Of a DNA stretch of 37,430 nt, positions 7,933 through 17,706 are shown piece by piece. The first letter of the stretch is position 1; each line of letters begins with the position of its first letter. Location: positions 1 to 37,430 of the forward strand of contig JAJDEH010000218.1 in assembly GCA_029259935.1 (NCBI GenBank). The letters run 5' to 3'. Position numbers and translations under genes: made by a program. The notes beneath the pieces were generated by a model. That model made no database searches. It had not been told where the DNA came from and saw only the letters and a program-made list of their open reading frames with translations. Source of the DNA: Planctomycetota bacterium. Lineage in GTDB: Bacteria > Planctomycetota > Planctomycetia > Pirellulales > Pirellulaceae.

Positions 7933-10812
7933 ATGTCGGTGCGAATTCGAGCCAGCCTGTTTTGTTTCGTCACCCTCGCCACGCTGATCTGGCAAGCCTT
8001 CACTTCATCCTCGGCGTTGGGCCAAAAGCAGTTTGACGTCGTGTTGAAAGGCGGGCGCATCGTCGATGGAACAGGAGCCCCCTGGTTTACGGGAGACGTC
8101 GGGATCAAGGAGGGCAAGATCACCAAGATTGGCCGTATTGATGACAAGACCGCCACGCGATCGATCGACGCCCGTGGTCTGGTCGTCGCTCCCGGGTTCA
8201 TCGACATGATGGGTCAAACGGCCACACCGATGATGGAAAATCCCAAGACGGCCATGAACCTGCTGACGCAAGGCATTACGACGATCAATGCCGGTGAAGG
8301 GCAGTCCGCCGCGCCACTAGGCGACGATGCCGCCCGATCCGCCGGTTGGAAAACGATGGCCGAGTATTTTCAATTGCTGGAACTCAAGGGACTACCCGTT
8401 AACACCGTGCAAACGGTCGGCCACACCCAAGTGCGGCGAATCGTGATCGGTGAAGAGGACCGTCGTCCCAGCGACGAAGAACTAACACGCATGAAAGAAC
8501 TGGTCCGCGAGGGGATGGAAGCCGGCGCGATCGGCGTTTCCACCGCGCTGATCTATCCTCCCGCGGTCTACGCCCGCACAAAGGAAATTGCCGATCTGGT
8601 TGCCGTGGCTCAGGAATACGGCGGTGGTTACTACACCCATATGCGCAACGAAGGCGATCGGTTGCTGGAGGCGATCGAGGAAGCGCTGGACATCGGTCAG
8701 ACCGCGAAGGCACCCGTCCACATCTTTCACCTCAAGGCCGCCGGCCGCCACAACTGGGGCAAGATGCAGCAAGCCATTGCTCGGATCAAAGCGGCAAGAT
8801 CCGCGGGCCATGAAGTAACCGCCGACGTGTATCCCTATATCAACAACGGCTTGGGAATTCAGGCGTTCATTCATCCACGTCACTTCGCCGCCGGTCGCAA
8901 CGCGTTGATCGGCAAGCTGGACGATAAACAGTATCGGGCTGAAATTCGGAACGAGATCGAGACCACCAGTGGCTGGGAAAATTGGTTTCGCCATACCGGA
9001 AACGACTGGAGCAAGGTAGTCATTGGACAGACCGGCGACGCGCGATATAAGGACCACCTAGGCCAAACGCTGCAGCAGATGGCCGAAGCCCGCGGCGAAG
9101 ACCCGTGGGACACGTTCTTTAATCTGGTCCGCAGCGGCGCGTTTGCTCTTCCGCAAAGCATGACGGAAGCCAACAAGATTCGGGCCATGCGTGAAGAATT
9201 CGTTTCCTTCTGTACCGACGTTGGACCGGCGGGCGGTTCGCGCATCGCCTCGCATCCCCGCGCGTTCGGTTCGTTTCCTCGTTTGCTGTCGTATTACGTG
9301 CGGGAACTGGGAGCTTTGTCGCTGGAGCAGGCGGTATCCAAGGCCAGCGCGCGAGCGGCAAACGCGGTGCTGGTTTATGACCGGGGCTGCATCACCGAAG
9401 GCCTGGCGGCGGATATCATCGTCTTTGACTATCAACTCGTGAAGGACCAAGCCACGTTCGCCGAGCCGAGCAAGCAATCGATCGGCATGAAGTATGTGCT
9501 GGTCAACGGCCAGGTTGTGTTGGACGACGGCAAGTTCACGGGCAGGCGTCCCGGAAGAGTGCTGCGCGGTCCGGGGTACAAAGTACAATCCGCATCGCAC
9601 GCGGTCAGCACGGGTCAGACGGACGAGCGCCTAGCCAGCTTCGACCGAATGATGGAACAGTTTCTCAAGAAGCATCGCGTGCCCGGCGCGGCATTGGCCG
9701 TTACGGACCAAGGGCGATTGGTCCATGCCCGCGGCTACGGCTATGCCGACGTCGCCCAGAAGGCACCCGCGACGCCGACCAGCCTATTTCGCATCGCCAG
9801 CATTTCCAAGCCGGTAACGGCCGTGGCGATTTTGAAACTCGCCGAACAAAAGAAGCTGAGTCTCGACGACAAGGTGTTTGACATTCTCGATGTCAAGCTT
9901 CACCTGGAGGACGGTGCAAAGCTCGATCCACGCCAACGCGAAATCACATTGCGGCATTTGTTGCAGCATCGCGGCGGATGGGATCGGCAAGTTTCTTTCG
10001 ACGCCATGTTCCAATCGGTTCGTTTTGCCGAAGCGCTCAAGCGGCCCGCGCCGGCCGGGACAGACGAAATCATTCGCTGCATGCGCGGACTGCCGCTCGA
10101 CTTCGCGCCGGGCGAGCGCTACGCGTATTCCAACTATGGCTACTGCTTGTTGGGGCGAGTGATCGAAAAAGTGACCAAGCAAGATTATGAAGATTATGTC
10201 CGGCAAAAGATTCTGTCACCCGTCGGCATTCATTCGATGCGGATTGGACGCACGGCCGCGGACGGCCGACACGCCGATGAGGTCCGCTATTACGATCCGC
10301 GCGGGGGAGTTTCTGTTTTTCAGAACGATCTAGGCAAAAAGACACCAAGCCCTTATGGCAGTTGGCATTTGGAAGCGATGGATTCTCACGGCGGTTGGCT
10401 GGCTTCCGCCGTCGACCTGGCTCGCTTTGCCTGTACGTTGGGAACCGCCAAGAATAACGAACTGTTGAATGACGAGAGTTGCCAAGCGATGTTCGCGCGG
10501 CCCTCGGGGTTGGCGGGCTACGACAAGTCCGGCCACCCGAAGGAGGTGTTCTATTCCCTGGGCTGGATCAATCGCTTGCGGGACACCGGCGAAATTGATC
10601 ACTGGCACACCGGATCGCTGGACGGCACGGCCACGATCCTCATTCTACGGCGCGACGGTCGGAACTTCGTGGCCCTGATGAATGCCCGCGTCAGCCCTCA
10701 TCAAACGCATCTAGGTCGAGCCATTGACGGCCTGTTGCACCAAGCGGCCGATCAAGTAGAGAAATGGCCCGAAGTCGATTTATTCGAGCAGTTCGCCACG
10801 GCTGAAGAGTGA
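7933..10812 (+). CDS. N-acyl-D-amino-acid deacylase-like amidohydrolase fused to a serine beta-lactamase-fold hydrolase
   Basis: This encodes 959 residues from the ATG at 7933, which opens on a signal peptide (RASLFCFVTLATLIWQAF) and so is preferred over upstream starts. Residues about 35-555 match D-aminoacylase-type amidohydrolases (GGRIVDGTGAPWF, YYTHMRNEG, VHIFHLKAAG, SHPRAFGSFPR, DRGCITEGLAADIIVFD). Residues about 590-945 are a class C / S12-type hydrolase with S623-I-S-K626, Y732-S-N734 and H892-T-G894, so the second active site looks intact. In the first domain the usual FIDxHxH metal motif is replaced: H93 is Met and H95 is Gln (PGFIDMMGQT, 87-96). Known D-aminoacylases remove N-acyl groups from D-amino acids, and S12 enzymes hydrolyse D-amino-acid peptides or beta-lactams. 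A joint role in processing D-amino-acid-containing periplasmic peptides is inference. Confidence 0.9.
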   Translation: MSVRIRASLFCFVTLATLIWQAFTSSSALGQKQFDVVLKGGRIVDGTGAPWFTGDVGIKEGKITKIGRIDDKTATRSIDARGLVVAPGFIDMMGQTATPMMENPKTAMNLLTQGITTINAGEGQSAAPLGDDAARSAGWKTMAEYFQLLELKGLPVNTVQTVGHTQVRRIVIGEEDRRPSDEELTRMKELVREGMEAGAIGVSTALIYPPAVYARTKEIADLVAVAQEYGGGYYTHMRNEGDRLLEAIEEALDIGQTAKAPVHIFHLKAAGRHNWGKMQQAIARIKAARSAGHEVTADVYPYINNGLGIQAFIHPRHFAAGRNALIGKLDDKQYRAEIRNEIETTSGWENWFRHTGNDWSKVVIGQTGDARYKDHLGQTLQQMAEARGEDPWDTFFNLVRSGAFALPQSMTEANKIRAMREEFVSFCTDVGPAGGSRIASHPRAFGSFPRLLSYYVRELGALSLEQAVSKASARAANAVLVYDRGCITEGLAADIIVFDYQLVKDQATFAEPSKQSIGMKYVLVNGQVVLDDGKFTGRRPGRVLRGPGYKVQSASHAVSTGQTDERLASFDRMMEQFLKKHRVPGAALAVTDQGRLVHARGYGYADVAQKAPATPTSLFRIASISKPVTAVAILKLAEQKKLSLDDKVFDILDVKLHLEDGAKLDPRQREITLRHLLQHRGGWDRQVSFDAMFQSVRFAEALKRPAPAGTDEIIRCMRGLPLDFAPGERYAYSNYGYCLLGRVIEKVTKQDYEDYVRQKILSPVGIHSMRIGRTAADGRHADEVRYYDPRGGVSVFQNDLGKKTPSPYGSWHLEAMDSHGGWLASAVDLARFACTLGTAKNNELLNDESCQAMFARPSGLAGYDKSGHPKEVFYSLGWINRLRDTGEIDHWHTGSLDGTATILILRRDGRNFVALMNARVSPHQTHLGRAIDGLLHQAADQVEKWPEVDLFEQFATAEE

Positions 10813-10961
10813 CCACGGTCGGATACTATAATGCCAATGCATCTTTGAGTACGCGCCATGCGCGACGATTTGGGGTATTTGTCAACCGCCGCGGTTATCG
10901 TTAATCTTAATCGTCGAGAGAAGCGGGCATGTTCTGATCACCGAAACCTCAGCGTATCGAC

Positions 10962-13900
10962 ATGTTGACCGAGTGCCCTAGCGATAAGCAGCTACTGGAC
11001 CACGTCCGCGGCAAGGGTAGTAATGAATTATTAGAGTCCATTACTTCGCACGTCAAAAATTGCCGCCATTGTGATGAGCGCTTAGGTCGACTCATTCAAG
11101 TGTCCGCGGTTTCGCGCGATGGGCACGACGAGCGAATTCCGCCCACAGTACTGTTAGACAAGCAGGAATGGGAAACGTCGGCGGCAAGTACTGCGTCTCC
11201 GCATTCGCATGGCGAAAAGGATGGCGAGCGGCTGCCGTCGCACGAATCAACCATCGACATGGAGGACCTGGACACGGATGACAATCACCGGTCCACGGTC
11301 GCTCGGACGCCTTCGCCCGGTTTGCCGTCGATAGACAACTACGACATGCTGGGAGTGATCGGTCGAGGTGGCATGGGGATCGTCGTCAAGGCACGGCAAT
11401 CGCATTTGAATCGCGACGTTGCGATCAAGTTTCCGCGGCATGTCACGGACGAGTTGGATCGCGAAAGATTTCTTCGCGAGGCGCGCGCCGCCGGAAGCCT
11501 GCGTCACCCTCACATTTGCCCGATCTACGAAGTCGGCGAAAGTGCCAGCGGACCTTATCTCGTGATGGCCTTTATCGAAGGGGCCACTCTGCGTGCGTGG
11601 AGAAACGAGTCGCGAACAACGCGTGAATCCGCCGAAATGACCGCCCGCCTGGCACGGGCGGCTCAGTACGCCCACGAACACGGCATCATTCATCGAGATC
11701 TGAAGCCTGAAAATGTTCTTGTGGACGCGGCTACCGGCCAGCCCGTGCTGACGGATTTCGGCTTGGCCAAGGAACTGGGAGCGCAAGGCGATGGCATGAC
11801 GCAATCCGGTCAGGTCATTGGCACGCCCGCCTACATGGCGCCAGAGCAAGCAGCGGGGAAAACCGGCGAAATAGGTCCACGGGCCGATGTCTATTCGCTC
11901 GGCGCGATTCTTTACGAACTGCTTTGCAAACAGCCGCCATTTAAGGGAGCGGTCGGAGACGTCTTGCGCCAGGTGCAAACGGAAGAACCGCCGCCGCCGC
12001 GCCGCTTGGCACCCTCGGTGCATCGCGACATCGAGACGATCTGCGTCAAAGCGATGAACAAGGTGCCGTCGCTGCGGTATCAATCCGCGGGCGAAATGGC
12101 GGAGGATCTTGAGCGGTTTTCAAGAGGCGAGGCCATCGTCGCTCGGCGCGAGTCGCCAGTGCGGAAAATCACGAGGCACTTGCGGCGTCATCGGCAAGTA
12201 TACGGTGTCGCGACCATGATTGTCGTCGTGGCGGCCATCGCCGTGTCCGCTTTGGCAATCTCATCAACTCGCAGCGCGCGTCAGGCGCAGCTTGCCGATC
12301 TGCAACGGGATTTGAATGAAGGGATCAACCAACCGCCCGAATTGTGGCGAGCCGCTCACGTCGAACATCTGCATGCAGTGAATGCGCGGATGGACCCGCT
12401 GGATCCAAGCGGTCGCGTCAATAGACGCCAGGCAATCGATGGCGCACTTAGCAAGGCAATCCAGGTCTCTTTCAACAACACTGCGCGCATTGAAGCGGAA
12501 GAAGAGTCGCGCCTTCGCGAGTTGATCGAAGTTGTTAGGAATTCGGCGTCACACGAAGCTGACGAACTGCAAACGGGCCTAGAAGAGCGACTGGCCAGGC
12601 CGGAACTAGTTTTTGAATTGACGACACCCGTTCTGCCCGGAGATCCCGCCTTTGAACTCGAACAGATTGCCTGTCGCGGCAACGTCGAATTGACCGCGCA
12701 GTTCGCGCCAAATTGGAAGTCGGCAAGTCGCGTGGGATTGATCCTCAACGCGACCGACAGGCAACAGTACGAGTTTCTCGTGGCCACCACGTCCGCAGCC
12801 AACCCGCCCCGGTCCGTGCGAACCTTCGGCGATTTGATGCGTCGCGCCTTGACCGCTCGCGTGATTATCCAACGTCGCGAAGGATCCAACGTCGTCGTGC
12901 TGCGCGATGAAGCAGTCGCGTTGGGCTCCCTGGACGGCAAGCCTCTTCGCATCAAGGCGACGCGAAAGGGCCAGCGATTATCCGTTTGGATCGACAAGCT
13001 GAAGCCCGTGGAATTCGATGACCTCTTTCCGGTCCATCCGCAAGATCGCGGCGTTTTCTCGCTGGTATGGCCCTCCAAAGTGCAGCTCACCAGCGTGCGA
13101 GCATATCGGCAAACACGCCCGGTGTCGTCGAGCCCTCTATTGACCGGTGACACGGCGTTCGCCGACGGCGATTTTGATACTGCCTTGGCTGAATACCGGC
13201 GCCAACAGACTGCCGACGATTCTGATATTCGGCGAGAAGTTCTGTTCAAGCAAGCGCTCTGTTACGTTCATCTCAGCGACGACGATTCCGCGCGAAAGAC
13301 ACTCAGTCAAGTCATCGCGCAAAAACAAAGTGGTGACGACCCATGGAGCCTGCGTGCAGCTTGCCAATTCTGGCTGCTTGAACTAAAGGCCGATCATCAA
13401 GAGGCGGCAAAGACTCGCTTTATGCAACTAAAAGTCTTGCACCAAGGCCTGTCGTTTGGAAGGCTTGCGACGCTGATCTCCGCTTCCGATCGGCAAGCGA
13501 TTCTGAGCCGCTACGATGAAACCGAAGACTGGTTGTTTTTCACGTCGCAGACGGTCGAAAATCTTGAAAATGTAAATGAGATTCGCTCGCTACTGAACGC
13601 CGGTGAAGCGAACCGATTTTTTGCTTCAATTCAGCTTGTCAAAGCTTACCGCCTGGCTGGCCGAGAAGAAGACGCGCGCCGCCTTTGCGAAGAGATGATC
13701 GATGAATTCGATGAATTTCTGATTCCCTACCATGGTTTCGCGATCATGCTCATCGAGCAGTACGGCTGGCTTATGCGAAACCAAGGATCCGCCGGATGCC
13801 ATAAAGCGATCGAGGTGCTGGATCACTGGGCTCGAGACTCGCAAGGCATGGTTCGCGATGGCGGATGGCATTGGACGTTGGTCGAACGAGCCCGGCTGAA

Positions 13901-14762
13901 CGCTGCCACGGGTGACATGAAACAAGCCGATCAGGATCTGCGCGAGTTTTTTGCTCAGCTCGACTTCGGTGCCGACGAGTACTCTGTCTTTTTGTCCGCC
14001 GGACTTCTGCAAGGTTTCATTCAGGTGGAACAGGGAGATTCGGAAGGCGGTCGGATGTCCTGGCAGACGGCGCTGGCTGGCGAAGGGTACAAATCGCAAT
14101 CTATCGCGGGCAGCTTCTCTCCGCTGGTGAGCCGTTCGATCATGGCGTCACTCGCTGATCAAGTAACCGATGATGAAATCGACCGGGTGATCAACTGGCT
14201 GCTGAGCGTCGCGCCGAAGGGAAGCAAGTTATACTTCGGTCTTGCCGTCGCGCGTCTGCCAAGATCTCCGATAAAATCCAGAATGAAGCCCCTGGCACTT
14301 CACATGTGGCAGTCGGAATCTGGACGCGAGTTGGCTCGCCGCGTAGCCTTCCGCAATTTATCGTATCGAGAGTACTTGTATGAGCCGATTTATCTGGCCG
14401 GGTGGGAACTGATTCAACAACGAATACTGGGAACACAGGCATCAACGCAGCAGCACCAATTGTGCCTTGAACTCATGAGAAACGCGCATGCGGCGATGGC
14501 CAACGAGAAACAGTTGCGCGGCCACATTCAGGCGATCGGGGAAATGGTTTTGTTGACGCCTTCACGAGCAACCTGGGACCTGATCCGGCCCGAATTGAGT
14601 GAACATCGGGAGATCCAGGCCACGTTGGCATATTTGTGCGGAAAGAGATGCCAATTTCTAAACAACTCCGATGATGCCCAAGCCTTCTTCGCGATAGCTC
14701 TTGAGAGCGCACCCTCGCAGTCTCTGGTGGCAGAGTTGACGCGCGCCGAACGCGCCGAATAG
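10962..14762 (+). CDS. Membrane-anchored Hanks-type Ser/Thr protein kinase with N-terminal zinc-finger-like motif and C-terminal TPR-like region
   Basis: This encodes 1266 residues. The N-terminus carries H30-x3-C34-x2-C37, the pattern of anti-sigma ZAS-type zinc fingers. The kinase domain (about 127-390) is complete: Gly loop GRGGMG 134-139, K156, HRDLKPEN 244-251, DFG 265-267 and APE 293-295, so it should be active. One membrane segment follows (414-434), so the remaining ~830 residues should lie outside the cytoplasm. The outer part has a beta-rich concanavalin/LamG-like stretch (about 545-710, ELTAQFAPNWKSASRVGLIL) and then many helical hairpins resembling TPRs (about 720-1260). This is a common planctomycete kinase layout, probably sensing an external ligand or protein. 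No sigma factor gene is adjacent, although the ZAS motif would suggest one. Confidence 0.93.
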   Translation: MLTECPSDKQLLDHVRGKGSNELLESITSHVKNCRHCDERLGRLIQVSAVSRDGHDERIPPTVLLDKQEWETSAASTASPHSHGEKDGERLPSHESTIDMEDLDTDDNHRSTVARTPSPGLPSIDNYDMLGVIGRGGMGIVVKARQSHLNRDVAIKFPRHVTDELDRERFLREARAAGSLRHPHICPIYEVGESASGPYLVMAFIEGATLRAWRNESRTTRESAEMTARLARAAQYAHEHGIIHRDLKPENVLVDAATGQPVLTDFGLAKELGAQGDGMTQSGQVIGTPAYMAPEQAAGKTGEIGPRADVYSLGAILYELLCKQPPFKGAVGDVLRQVQTEEPPPPRRLAPSVHRDIETICVKAMNKVPSLRYQSAGEMAEDLERFSRGEAIVARRESPVRKITRHLRRHRQVYGVATMIVVVAAIAVSALAISSTRSARQAQLADLQRDLNEGINQPPELWRAAHVEHLHAVNARMDPLDPSGRVNRRQAIDGALSKAIQVSFNNTARIEAEEESRLRELIEVVRNSASHEADELQTGLEERLARPELVFELTTPVLPGDPAFELEQIACRGNVELTAQFAPNWKSASRVGLILNATDRQQYEFLVATTSAANPPRSVRTFGDLMRRALTARVIIQRREGSNVVVLRDEAVALGSLDGKPLRIKATRKGQRLSVWIDKLKPVEFDDLFPVHPQDRGVFSLVWPSKVQLTSVRAYRQTRPVSSSPLLTGDTAFADGDFDTALAEYRRQQTADDSDIRREVLFKQALCYVHLSDDDSARKTLSQVIAQKQSGDDPWSLRAACQFWLLELKADHQEAAKTRFMQLKVLHQGLSFGRLATLISASDRQAILSRYDETEDWLFFTSQTVENLENVNEIRSLLNAGEANRFFASIQLVKAYRLAGREEDARRLCEEMIDEFDEFLIPYHGFAIMLIEQYGWLMRNQGSAGCHKAIEVLDHWARDSQGMVRDGGWHWTLVERARLNAATGDMKQADQDLREFFAQLDFGADEYSVFLSAGLLQGFIQVEQGDSEGGRMSWQTALAGEGYKSQSIAGSFSPLVSRSIMASLADQVTDDEIDRVINWLLSVAPKGSKLYFGLAVARLPRSPIKSRMKPLALHMWQSESGRELARRVAFRNLSYREYLYEPIYLAGWELIQQRILGTQASTQQHQLCLELMRNAHAAMANEKQLRGHIQAIGEMVLLTPSRATWDLIRPELSEHREIQATLAYLCGKRCQFLNNSDDAQAFFAIALESAPSQSLVAELTRAERAE

Positions 14763-14872
14763 CGCCTGGTTCTAGTGCCGACGACCGGCGCGGATGTCTT
14801 CACACGTGTTCACGATCGGATTCCACTTCGCGGCGGATTCTGCGATAATCGACGACTCAAATCAATTTCTTC

Positions 14873-16243
14873 ATGGAACGTGGCATGTTGCAAGTATTCG
14901 GACCCGTGGCAGAGAAATCCGGCAAAATGAACCGGCGCGGATTTGTCCAAGCTGGAGCGCTGGGCGTGGGCGGGCTTGGACTAAGCCAAATGTTAAAGCT
15001 TGAGGCTGAAGGTGCCGTCAACGCATCGCGTCGCAATAAATCAGTGATTTTGTTTTGGCTGAGCGGTGGGCCCGGGCATATGGAAACCTGGGATCCGAAA
15101 CCAGATGCTCCGCTTGAGTATCGCGGTCCACTCGGGGCGATCCCAACCAATGTCGCCGGTGTTCAGTTTGGCGAAATGATGCCGCGGCTTGCGGGAATGA
15201 TGGACAAACTGGCCATTTTGCGCACGGTCAATCATGGATCGGGGGATCACACAAAGGGCAACCACTGGATGTTGACCGGTTTCGAAGGACCGGCATTCAA
15301 CGCACCCGACAACCGGCAGCAGCGCCGCCCCTCGATGGGCTCGGCCGTTGCTCGCGTGCGCGGCGCGAACCAACGCGGCATGCCGGCTTACATTGGCGTC
15401 CCACATTTGCGCTGCGGCACCGACAATCTGTTCCATTACAGCGCTTACCTCGGCGGTGGTTACAATCCGTTTGTCGTCAATTCCGATCCGGCCACGGACG
15501 AATTCTCGGTACGCAACCTGAAGTTGCCATCCGGCCTGACCCGGCCGCGGCTCGCCAATCGATTGAATTTGCTCAAGTCGATGGATACGTTACGGCGCGC
15601 CAACGAACAGACGATGCAAGATTTGGATCAACATCATCAGCAGGCGTTCGAGTTGCTGACCAGCCGCAGAGTGCGAGATGCGTTTGACATCGATGCCGAA
15701 GATGATTCCGTTCGTCAATCATTCGGTAGGCACACCTTCGGGCAGTCGGCCCTGGTCGCCCGGCGACTCGTCGAACGCGGAGTGACCTTCGTGACCGTGA
15801 ATTGCGTTCCGTGGGATCACCATGGATCGTCCAATCGATATCCAACGGAAGAAGGTGCCAAGTGGCTGATTCCACCACTGGATAACGCCATCGCCGGACT
15901 GGTCGAGGACCTTGATCAGCGCGGGCTCTACGACGACACGATGATCATCGCGATGGGTGAATTCGGACGAACTCCGCGCATGAACACCTACGCGGGACGC
16001 GACCATTGGGGCCGCACCTTCAGCGTTTTAATCGGCGGCGGTGGAATGAAAATGGGCCAAGTCATCGGCCGTTCCAACCCGCGAGGCGAACATGTGGTCC
16101 ATCGTCCGATTTCCCCGGAAGACGTCGCGGCGACCGTCTACGAACATCTTGGCATCGACGGTAGCAAGGCGTGGTTTCTCGACCGACTCGATCGCCCCAT
16201 GCCGTTGATCGCCGACGGACAGCCGATCCGAGAATTGTTTTGA
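14873..16243 (+). CDS. DUF1501 protein (alkaline-phosphatase/sulfatase-like fold), probable TAT export
   Basis: This encodes 456 residues from the ATG at 14873; 14885 is an alternative start that fits the usual MLxxFG opening of the family. A twin-arginine-like signal MNRRGFVQAGALGVGGLGL (19-37) suggests folded export. Hallmarks of DUF1501 are present: FWLSGGPGHMETWDPKP (61-77), a GNHWMLTG block, VNCVPWDHHG, and near the end MGEFGRTPRMN followed by GRDHW. The family has an alkaline-phosphatase-like fold and is very abundant in planctomycetes, but its reaction is not established. It is usually paired with a DUF1549/DUF1553 cytochrome-type gene; no such partner lies on either side here, and the next gene is convergent 12 bases away. 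Confidence 0.93.
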   Translation: MERGMLQVFGPVAEKSGKMNRRGFVQAGALGVGGLGLSQMLKLEAEGAVNASRRNKSVILFWLSGGPGHMETWDPKPDAPLEYRGPLGAIPTNVAGVQFGEMMPRLAGMMDKLAILRTVNHGSGDHTKGNHWMLTGFEGPAFNAPDNRQQRRPSMGSAVARVRGANQRGMPAYIGVPHLRCGTDNLFHYSAYLGGGYNPFVVNSDPATDEFSVRNLKLPSGLTRPRLANRLNLLKSMDTLRRANEQTMQDLDQHHQQAFELLTSRRVRDAFDIDAEDDSVRQSFGRHTFGQSALVARRLVERGVTFVTVNCVPWDHHGSSNRYPTEEGAKWLIPPLDNAIAGLVEDLDQRGLYDDTMIIAMGEFGRTPRMNTYAGRDHWGRTFSVLIGGGGMKMGQVIGRSNPRGEHVVHRPISPEDVAATVYEHLGIDGSKAWFLDRLDRPMPLIADGQPIRELF

Positions 16244-16255
16244 AGTCGCTTTCGA

Positions 16256-17608
16256 CTAGTAGCCTAATCCGGGACCGTTTAATTCGGCGGTGGCGACCGT
16301 GCCATCCTGAATGTTGAACATCCCCGGATGACTGTCTTCCCAACCTTGGTTCCCGGCCGGGCAATACTGACGCCCGTTGCCCTCGATTGCCGCGACCGTC
16401 GGAATGCGGGCGGCGACACTGGCGGAATGCAAAAAGGACCGGCCCACGCAGGTCAAATCCTGAACGCAAAGAAACATGTCGTATTTTTGCGCGGCCGCTC
16501 CCATCAGCAGCGCCTCGGTGTGCCCTTTGCAGGCTTTCAAGGCGACGCCCGAATAGCCCTGCTCACGGGCCAACAGCAAACTATCCAAATCAATCAGCGA
16601 TTCGTCAATGACGACCGGCTTGATCTTGGCCGCTTCGTGCATTTTGTTCTCAGGATTGGCCCGCAGATCGCGGTGCGTGGGCTGCTCGATATATTGCACT
16701 CGGTCCATGGCCGCCGGGGCCTGTTCGCGAAGCTTGGCCAGGAAGTCCAACACATATTGAACATTGGCGCACTTTTCATTGAAGTCCAATGAATAATGCC
16801 ACCGAGTGCAGCCACGCGATGCCTGCGCTTCGGCGGCGGCTCGTTCAATAACGGCAACACGATCGACATCCCAGGACAGATCGTCGCCGTTCAATTTGAT
16901 TTTAAGATGCGTGAGCCCGTCGGCGATGATCCACTCGCCCAACGTTTCCGGCAATCCGTCGCCGATTGGCTTATCGATGTCGCCGGCCATGATCGGGTCG
17001 AGGGCTCCGACCAAGTGGTACAGAGGCATGGTCGCTTTTGGTTCGCGCGACGTGTAAGCATCGAGGTACTCGCCCGCGAACTTGTCGTTCAAATAAGATG
17101 ACAGGTCGCAATTGACGAACGGCTCGCCCAGTAGGTTATACGAGTTCTCGCCGTGTGCTTTTCCATAGGCATCGTGGATGGCGGCCTCCAAGGGGCTGGC
17201 GGCGACCAATTGGGCCAGCGCTGGCATCGTCTCGGCCAATTCGCGCGACTGGCAGATTTCATCGGCAAGCGCCCCATAAGACCGGGAAAGCTGATGAGTT
17301 ATCTCGAGCGGATGGCCGTATTCTGAAAAATCATCGGCCAGCGCGGCCGCTCGTTCTCCCATTTCGATCATCGCGGCCAGAGTCTGCTCGCCGGTCACTT
17401 GCGAACTCGGCCAACCCCACACGTTTCCAACAGGCATCGATCCGATGCCCTGGCCACGACGGCCGTCCCGAGTCTCGACGTTCACCGTCACATTCAGCAA
17501 CACGGCGTCATTCACCACGCGGCCGCCAAACTTGATCGGGCTGCGATAGTCGATTTGTGTCGTCGAAGGTTGGACGTCTGTTAACTGAATATCGGTTGAC
17601 TTGGGCAT
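16256..17608 (-). CDS. Enolase-superfamily (mandelate racemase / muconate lactonizing type) enzyme
   Basis: This is a 450-residue cytosolic enzyme with the capping domain at the N-terminus (about 1-160) and a TIM barrel after it. Likely catalytic residues are visible: the KIK motif 236-238, metal ligands D275 (SLDFNE), E308 (YIEQP) and D335/E336 (VIDES), and K358 (ALKACKGH). Together they match the general proton-abstraction chemistry of the superfamily on carboxylate substrates. The specific acid substrate cannot be assigned; the extra length over typical 360-400-residue members and the insertion around residues 195-225 (PIMAGDIDKPIGDG) point to a less common subgroup. A good ribosome site, AGGTGA, lies just upstream of the ATG. 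It converges on the DUF1501 gene. Confidence 0.88.
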   Translation of the reverse strand: MPKSTDIQLTDVQPSTTQIDYRSPIKFGGRVVNDAVLLNVTVNVETRDGRRGQGIGSMPVGNVWGWPSSQVTGEQTLAAMIEMGERAAALADDFSEYGHPLEITHQLSRSYGALADEICQSRELAETMPALAQLVAASPLEAAIHDAYGKAHGENSYNLLGEPFVNCDLSSYLNDKFAGEYLDAYTSREPKATMPLYHLVGALDPIMAGDIDKPIGDGLPETLGEWIIADGLTHLKIKLNGDDLSWDVDRVAVIERAAAEAQASRGCTRWHYSLDFNEKCANVQYVLDFLAKLREQAPAAMDRVQYIEQPTHRDLRANPENKMHEAAKIKPVVIDESLIDLDSLLLAREQGYSGVALKACKGHTEALLMGAAAQKYDMFLCVQDLTCVGRSFLHSASVAARIPTVAAIEGNGRQYCPAGNQGWEDSHPGMFNIQDGTVATAELNGPGLGY

Positions 17609-17706
17609 GGTTCACCTGATGGAGAGATGAGAAAGCGAGGCCGTATTGGAATGACCAAACGGCCGCAAGTCAACCATGTTATGCACACGCGATCCGCGGT
17701 GGCGAC

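Noticed and set aside
10858..10938. 26-codon frame ahead of the kinase gene
   Set aside because: Very short, no ribosome site, no overlap with the kinase start.
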